A stretch of DNA of 9,085 nt, taken from an uncultured Megamonas sp. Its GTDB lineage: Bacteria > Bacillota > Negativicutes > Selenomonadales > Selenomonadaceae. How positions within the stretch are numbered: the stretch's first letter is position 1; every line of letters starts with the position of its first letter. The notes under the pieces are model-generated. The model did no database searches, was not told the DNA's origin, and saw only the letters and a program-made list of their open reading frames with translations. Below are positions 6,584 through 9,085 of the stretch, piece after piece. The translations under genes and the position numbers were made by a program. The stretch lies in the NCBI GenBank assembly GCA_900554895.1, contig USIX01000094.1:1-9085 (forward strand), in the 5' to 3' direction.

Positions 6584-6674
6584 TTAAAAAGAAAAAGATT
6601 TAGATATACCGTTAAAAAACTCGCTTCGCTCAAACATTTAAACTAAAAACGTATCTAAATCTTTTTCTTTTTAA
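6584..6674. terminator. 23-bp perfect inverted repeat, likely bidirectional terminator
   Basis: 6584-6606 is the exact reverse complement of 6652-6674. The arm has A-rich ends and the core GATTTAGATA. After a 3-nt bulge the stem can extend by 4 bp (6610-6613 with 6648-6651). The remaining loop carries a tandem TCGCT-TCGCT (6621-6630). T-rich arm ends in both directions suit termination of the TIGR04076 gene from the left and nspC from the right. The stem and loop are longer than in the other terminators here, so a mobile or dispersed repeat is an alternative. Confidence 0.6.
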
Positions 6675-6890
6675 TAGCTAAAGCTACCGTGAAAATACTT
6701 TAGCATGGATGACCATTTTGGCATGGCTAGCAAATTGCAGTATCAACAGCTCATTTAAATTCCTGCTGAATACCCGAAGGCACGAACCAAATTTCAAACG
6801 TCTTGAGCCGTTGTACCGTCTGTGTCTATAGAAAGGCTACGAAGGCTCGCCCAGCGCAGCGTTAGCGGAACGTTTAAAGATTTTTTTACG
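6675..6890. repeat. Possible dispersed repeat or gene relic, open on both strands
   Basis: A frame on the + strand is open for 49 codons (6682-6831, ending TAG). It contains the reading LLNTRRHEPNFKRLEPLYRL, with an ATG at 6709 that lacks a ribosome binding site. The - strand is open over almost the same interval (6684-6836). A second + frame over 6832-6880 reads as AALAERLKIF. A GC-rich patch (about 6842-6870) contrasts with the A/T-rich surroundings. Small inverted repeats are present: GCTAAAG/CTTTAGC at 6677-6683 and 6698-6704, and GAGCC/GGCTC at 6805-6809 and 6844-6848. Such doubly open, structured intergenic sequence is typical of dispersed repeats or structured RNA. Only one copy is visible here, so the call is tentative. 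Confidence 0.35.
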
Positions 6891-6895
6891 AACAA

Positions 6896-8038
6896 TTATG
6901 ACAATCGCATTTTAAAATCTTCATAACCGAAGGATTTCACTATTTCAACGCTGTCGTCTTCATGCAAAACGGCAATATCCGGCAGAGGCATACCGTTGAA
7001 AGTATTATTTTTTACCATAGAGTATATCGCCATATCACAGAAAACAACCTTATCTCCGACTTTAAGCGGTCTGTCAAAAGAATAATCGCCGATAATATCA
7101 CCGGCAAGACAGGTCGGCCCGCCGAAACGGTAAGTAAACGGTTTTTCATCCGGCTTTCCGGCACCGATTACATTCGGCCGATACGGCATTTCCAATACGT
7201 CCGGCATGTGACAGGCGGCAGATGTATCAAGTATCGCAATCTGAATATCGTTATCGACGATTTCCAGCACTTCACTCACAAGCCAGCCGGCATTAAGTGC
7301 TACGGCTTCACCCGGTTCAAGATAAATTTCCAAATCGTATTTACTCTTCATGTAATTAATACATCTTATGAGCAGTTCAATATCATAATCCTCACGCGTG
7401 ATGTGATGTCCGCCGCCGAAATTGAGCCATTTCAAATCAGTCAGATACTTACCGAATTTAGCTTCCACAGCCTGCAGTGTCGTTTTCAAATCATCGGAAT
7501 TCTGTTCACAGAGCGTATGAAAATGCAGTCCTGCCAAGCCATCCAGATTATCCGGCTCAAAATTGTCGAGAGTAACGCCGAGTCTTGAACCCGGAGCACA
7601 CGGGTCATAAATCGCATGCCCTTCCTGCGTGGAGCACTGCGGATTTATACGAATGCCGCATTCTACGCCGGCTTTTAACGCAATATCCTTATATTTTTTC
7701 CATTGGGTAAATGAATTAAAAATAATATGGTCGCAAATCTGTACCAGTTCGGCAAAATCTTTTTCCTTATATGCCGGAGAAAAAACGTGATTTTCTCTGC
7801 CCGGCATAAATTCATGCGCCAGCTTCGCCTCAAAAATACCGCTCGCCGTTGCACCGGAAATATATTTGCCAATCATCGGATAAAAATAAAACATGGAAAA
7901 AGCTTTCTGTGCCAGCAGAATATGACAGCCTGTCCTTTCCTGCACCATTTGCAGAATTTCCAGATTTTCTCTGAGTCTGCGTTCATCCACAACGTAACTA
8001 GGAGTATTCACCGATTTTAAAACATCTAATCTATTCAT
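6896..8038 (-). CDS. nspC: Carboxynorspermidine/carboxyspermidine decarboxylase
   Basis: This is a PLP enzyme of the alanine-racemase fold that removes CO2 from carboxyspermidine or carboxynorspermidine, the last step of the aspartate-semialdehyde polyamine route. With ATG 8036-8038 it has 380 residues, normal for NspC. An in-frame TTG one codon upstream (8039-8041) is too close to the Shine-Dalgarno. The PLP lysine is Lys45 in LLAQKAFSM. SGATASGIFEAKLA follows, then GLHFHTLCE (170-178), GGGHH (208-212) and EPGEA (241-245). The C-terminal GGPTCLAGD carries the catalytic Cys310 and Asp314. Near the end, DMAIYSMVKNNTFNG is a family hallmark. The usual partner, carboxyspermidine dehydrogenase, is not adjacent: the neighbours are a zinc dehydrogenase and a 373-bp non-genic gap. 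A terminator-like hairpin lies in its leader. Confidence 0.93.
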   Translation of the reverse strand: MNRLDVLKSVNTPSYVVDERRLRENLEILQMVQERTGCHILLAQKAFSMFYFYPMIGKYISGATASGIFEAKLAHEFMPGRENHVFSPAYKEKDFAELVQICDHIIFNSFTQWKKYKDIALKAGVECGIRINPQCSTQEGHAIYDPCAPGSRLGVTLDNFEPDNLDGLAGLHFHTLCEQNSDDLKTTLQAVEAKFGKYLTDLKWLNFGGGHHITREDYDIELLIRCINYMKSKYDLEIYLEPGEAVALNAGWLVSEVLEIVDNDIQIAILDTSAACHMPDVLEMPYRPNVIGAGKPDEKPFTYRFGGPTCLAGDIIGDYSFDRPLKVGDKVVFCDMAIYSMVKNNTFNGMPLPDIAVLHEDDSVEIVKSFGYEDFKMRLS

Positions 8039-8045
8039 CAATTCA

Positions 8046-8052
8046 CTTCCTT
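8046..8052 (-). promoter_or_regulatory. nspC ribosome binding site
   Basis: On the - strand AAGGAAG lies 7 nt before the ATG at 8038 and 4 nt before the alternative TTG at 8041, which favours the ATG. It begins 6 nt after the leader hairpin. Confidence 0.7.
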
Positions 8053-8054
8053 AT

Positions 8055-8088
8055 AAAAAAAGCCAAACTTTTCTTTTCGTTTGGCTTT
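8055..8088 (-). terminator. Terminator-like hairpin in the nspC leader, possible attenuator
   Basis: On the - strand AAAGCCAAAC (8088-8079) pairs perfectly with GTTTGGCTTT (8068-8059) around a 10-nt loop. The run of seven Ts ends at 8055, giving the standard form of an intrinsic terminator pointing toward nspC. It cannot act on + transcripts, because no T-run follows on that side. It sits between the likely nspC promoter and the Shine-Dalgarno. It may therefore be an attenuator, or it may end transcription from the upstream dehydrogenase gene. Confidence 0.8.
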
Positions 8089-8115
8089 AAATTTTAAATT
8101 TAAACATTATAGTTT

Positions 8116-8151
8116 TGTCATGATTATAACATATAGTATATTCAAATTCAA
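8116..8151 (-). promoter_or_regulatory. Probable nspC promoter (TTGAAT-17-TATAAT)
   Basis: On the - strand TTGAAT (8151-8146) and a perfect TATAAT (8128-8123) are 17 bp apart, with a TG before the -10. The predicted start near 8116 gives a leader of about 78 nt that includes the terminator-like hairpin. A second TTGAAT at 8145-8140 is too close to the -10 to serve. Confidence 0.6.
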
Positions 8152-8274
8152 ATACTGTATTCAACAATCACACTGTCATTATTTCTCTCAAATTAACTTA
8201 ATAAGCTAATATTCCTGTTGATTTATTCAACTTAATCAGCACAACAAATTTAATTCAGCTGTAATTTTTCTAAA
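8152..8274. other. A/T-rich spacer after the dehydrogenase gene
   Basis: No gene is visible. A weak 5-bp inverted repeat (GTTGA 8217-8221 and TCAAC 8227-8231) lacks a T-run. I find no clear terminator here for the dehydrogenase gene, so its transcript may run on to the hairpin at 8055-8088. Confidence 0.5.
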
Positions 8275-9085
8275 TTATTTTTGTTCAGGATAAAGCATTA
8301 TTTTACCGAATATTTCTTTATTTTCAGCTGTCATCTCAAAAGCTTCAAAACCTTTGCTAAGAGGCAGCCGATGTGTAATAAGCGGTTCCATGTTCAATTG
8401 ACCTGTCGCCATAAAATGTACGGTTGCAGACCATTCTCTGCCTGGGAAAGGTGCTGATACAGCATTCCATGAGCCATACACCTGCAGTTCATTGCGGACG
8501 ATTTTCTCAAAATACATGCGCCATACCATAACATCACTATACGGAATGCCGACAAATAATACTCGTCCGCCCTTATTAGCCAGAGAAAATACCTGAGCAG
8601 ATGTAATAGCTGTACCTGCCGCTTCAATAGCTACATCAACGCCTTTTCCGTCATTGACTTTATAAATTTCCTCAAACGGTTCCTTATCGGCACAGTTGAT
8701 AACGACATCTGCTCCTAAGTTTTTAGCCAGCTCCAGTTTTTCATCATCAATATCAATGGCAATCACTTTACTGGCGCCGAATATTTTAGCCCACTGTACG
8801 GCCAGATTGCCGATTGTACCACAGCCAATAACAGCTACACTTTCACCGGGATTAAGATTTACCTTGTACAAACCGTGTACTACGACACAAGCCGGTTCAA
8901 CCATAGCGGCATGGTCATATGGAACATTTTCCGGCACGGATACGACATTTTCCTCTGGCACAACGAGGTATTCAGCAAATGCACCTGAATGATACTGTCC
9001 GATTACACTTAAATGTTCACACTGAGCAAATACGGATTTTTTGCAAGAATCACATTCGCCGCAATAAAAAGCTGGACAAACCGTC
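8275..9085 (-). CDS. Zinc-dependent MDR dehydrogenase, GatD-like (5' end outside the window)
   Basis: About 270 residues of a medium-chain dehydrogenase are visible; roughly 75 N-terminal residues lie beyond the window. The frame stays open to the edge, so the GTG near 8961 is an internal valine. The fragment begins TVCPAFYCGECDSCKKSVFAQC, whose four cysteines (fragment residues 8, 11, 14, 22) form the structural zinc site. Glu63-Pro64 in MVEPACVVVHG is the catalytic-zinc region. GCGTIG (87-92) opens the Rossmann fold, and Asp111 in IAIDIDDEK favours NAD over NADP. The segment KIVRNELQVYGSWNAVSAPFPGREW closely resembles galactitol-1-phosphate 5-dehydrogenase, which makes tagatose 6-phosphate. 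Sorbitol or another polyol dehydrogenase remains possible. No PTS genes are visible to settle the substrate. nspC follows on the same strand after a 236-bp gap. Confidence 0.85.
   Translation of the reverse strand, partial: TVCPAFYCGECDSCKKSVFAQCEHLSVIGQYHSGAFAEYLVVPEENVVSVPENVPYDHAAMVEPACVVVHGLYKVNLNPGESVAVIGCGTIGNLAVQWAKIFGASKVIAIDIDDEKLELAKNLGADVVINCADKEPFEEIYKVNDGKGVDVAIEAAGTAITSAQVFSLANKGGRVLFVGIPYSDVMVWRMYFEKIVRNELQVYGSWNAVSAPFPGREWSATVHFMATGQLNMEPLITHRLPLSKGFEAFEMTAENKEIFGKIMLYPEQK

Larger units (their letters stand above)
6523..6895. other. 373-bp gap without a convincing gene; holds a large hairpin and a repeat-like stretch
   Basis: The first 61 bp hold only a small inverted repeat (TGCAAT 6528-6533 and ATTGCA 6537-6542). 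Then come the 23-bp inverted repeat (6584-6674) and a stretch with GC-rich patches (6675-6890), both listed separately. No start codon here has a Shine-Dalgarno site, and no RNA gene could be recognised. The nspC stop lies just to the right. Confidence 0.7.

Noticed and set aside
6584..6674. Insertion sequence ends or a CRISPR repeat
   Set aside because: Only one pair of inverted arms is present, 45 bp apart, with no transposase, no array of repeats and no visible target duplication.
6709..6831. 40-residue protein from the ATG at 6709
   Set aside because: There is no ribosome binding site or promoter, and the opposite strand is equally open, so it fits a repeat or relic better than a gene.
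7727..8020. Open frames on the + strand inside nspC, and similar antisense frames in other genes
   Set aside because: They overlap genes with strong family motifs, have no recognisable motifs of their own and lack ribosome binding sites.
8087..8107. Six-codon upstream reading frame (MFKFKI) in the nspC leader, as a leader peptide
   Set aside because: It has no ribosome binding site, and its Phe/Lys codons suggest no link to polyamine sensing. It is probably chance in A/T-rich sequence.

Overview
This window looks like chromosomal DNA from a low-GC, probably anaerobic Firmicute. The A/T-rich spacers, strong Shine-Dalgarno sites and gene content would suit a gut Negativicute, but that placement is an impression and not a demonstration. 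Every gene with a nameable family is metabolic or regulatory. I see no phage, transposase, CRISPR or rRNA/tRNA signal.

Left part (1-5402, + strand). The window opens inside an MFS transporter gene, which ends in a hairpin terminator. A sigma-A-type promoter (TTGACT-17-TATTAT) follows, with two LacI-type palindromes downstream of it (868-889 and 941-964, centres 74 bp apart). Next come a FucP-like sugar:H+ symporter, a DUF4432 aldose-epimerase-like protein and a PfkB/ribokinase-family kinase, spaced 26 and 27 bp apart. A LacI-family repressor with its own promoter closes the group. The plain reading is a sugar-utilisation operon: uptake, anomer interconversion, phosphorylation, and a local repressor acting on the twin operators. 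The gene set resembles Salmonella deoxyribose utilisation (deoK-deoP-deoX), but the kinase keeps the Asn/Asp pair typical of ribokinases, so the sugar is left open. A bidirectional terminator closes this block.

Middle (5405-6522). A Crp/Fnr-superfamily regulator (- strand) is divergent from a small cysteine-rich protein of the uncharacterised TIGR04076 family (+ strand). An inverted repeat lies between them and touches the latter's Shine-Dalgarno. Then comes 373 bp without a convincing gene. It holds a 23-bp perfect inverted repeat, and then a stretch with GC-rich patches that is open on both strands, possibly a dispersed repeat or gene relic.

Right part (6896-9085, - strand). nspC encodes carboxy(nor)spermidine decarboxylase, the last step of the alternative spermidine pathway. 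Its likely promoter lies upstream of a textbook intrinsic terminator that ends 6 nt before the nspC Shine-Dalgarno, so a transcription attenuator is plausible. The window ends inside a zinc-dependent MDR dehydrogenase gene resembling galactitol-1-phosphate 5-dehydrogenase.

The observations most worth following are the nspC leader, the twin-operator sugar operon of unknown substrate, and the two-part intergenic element at 6584-6895.
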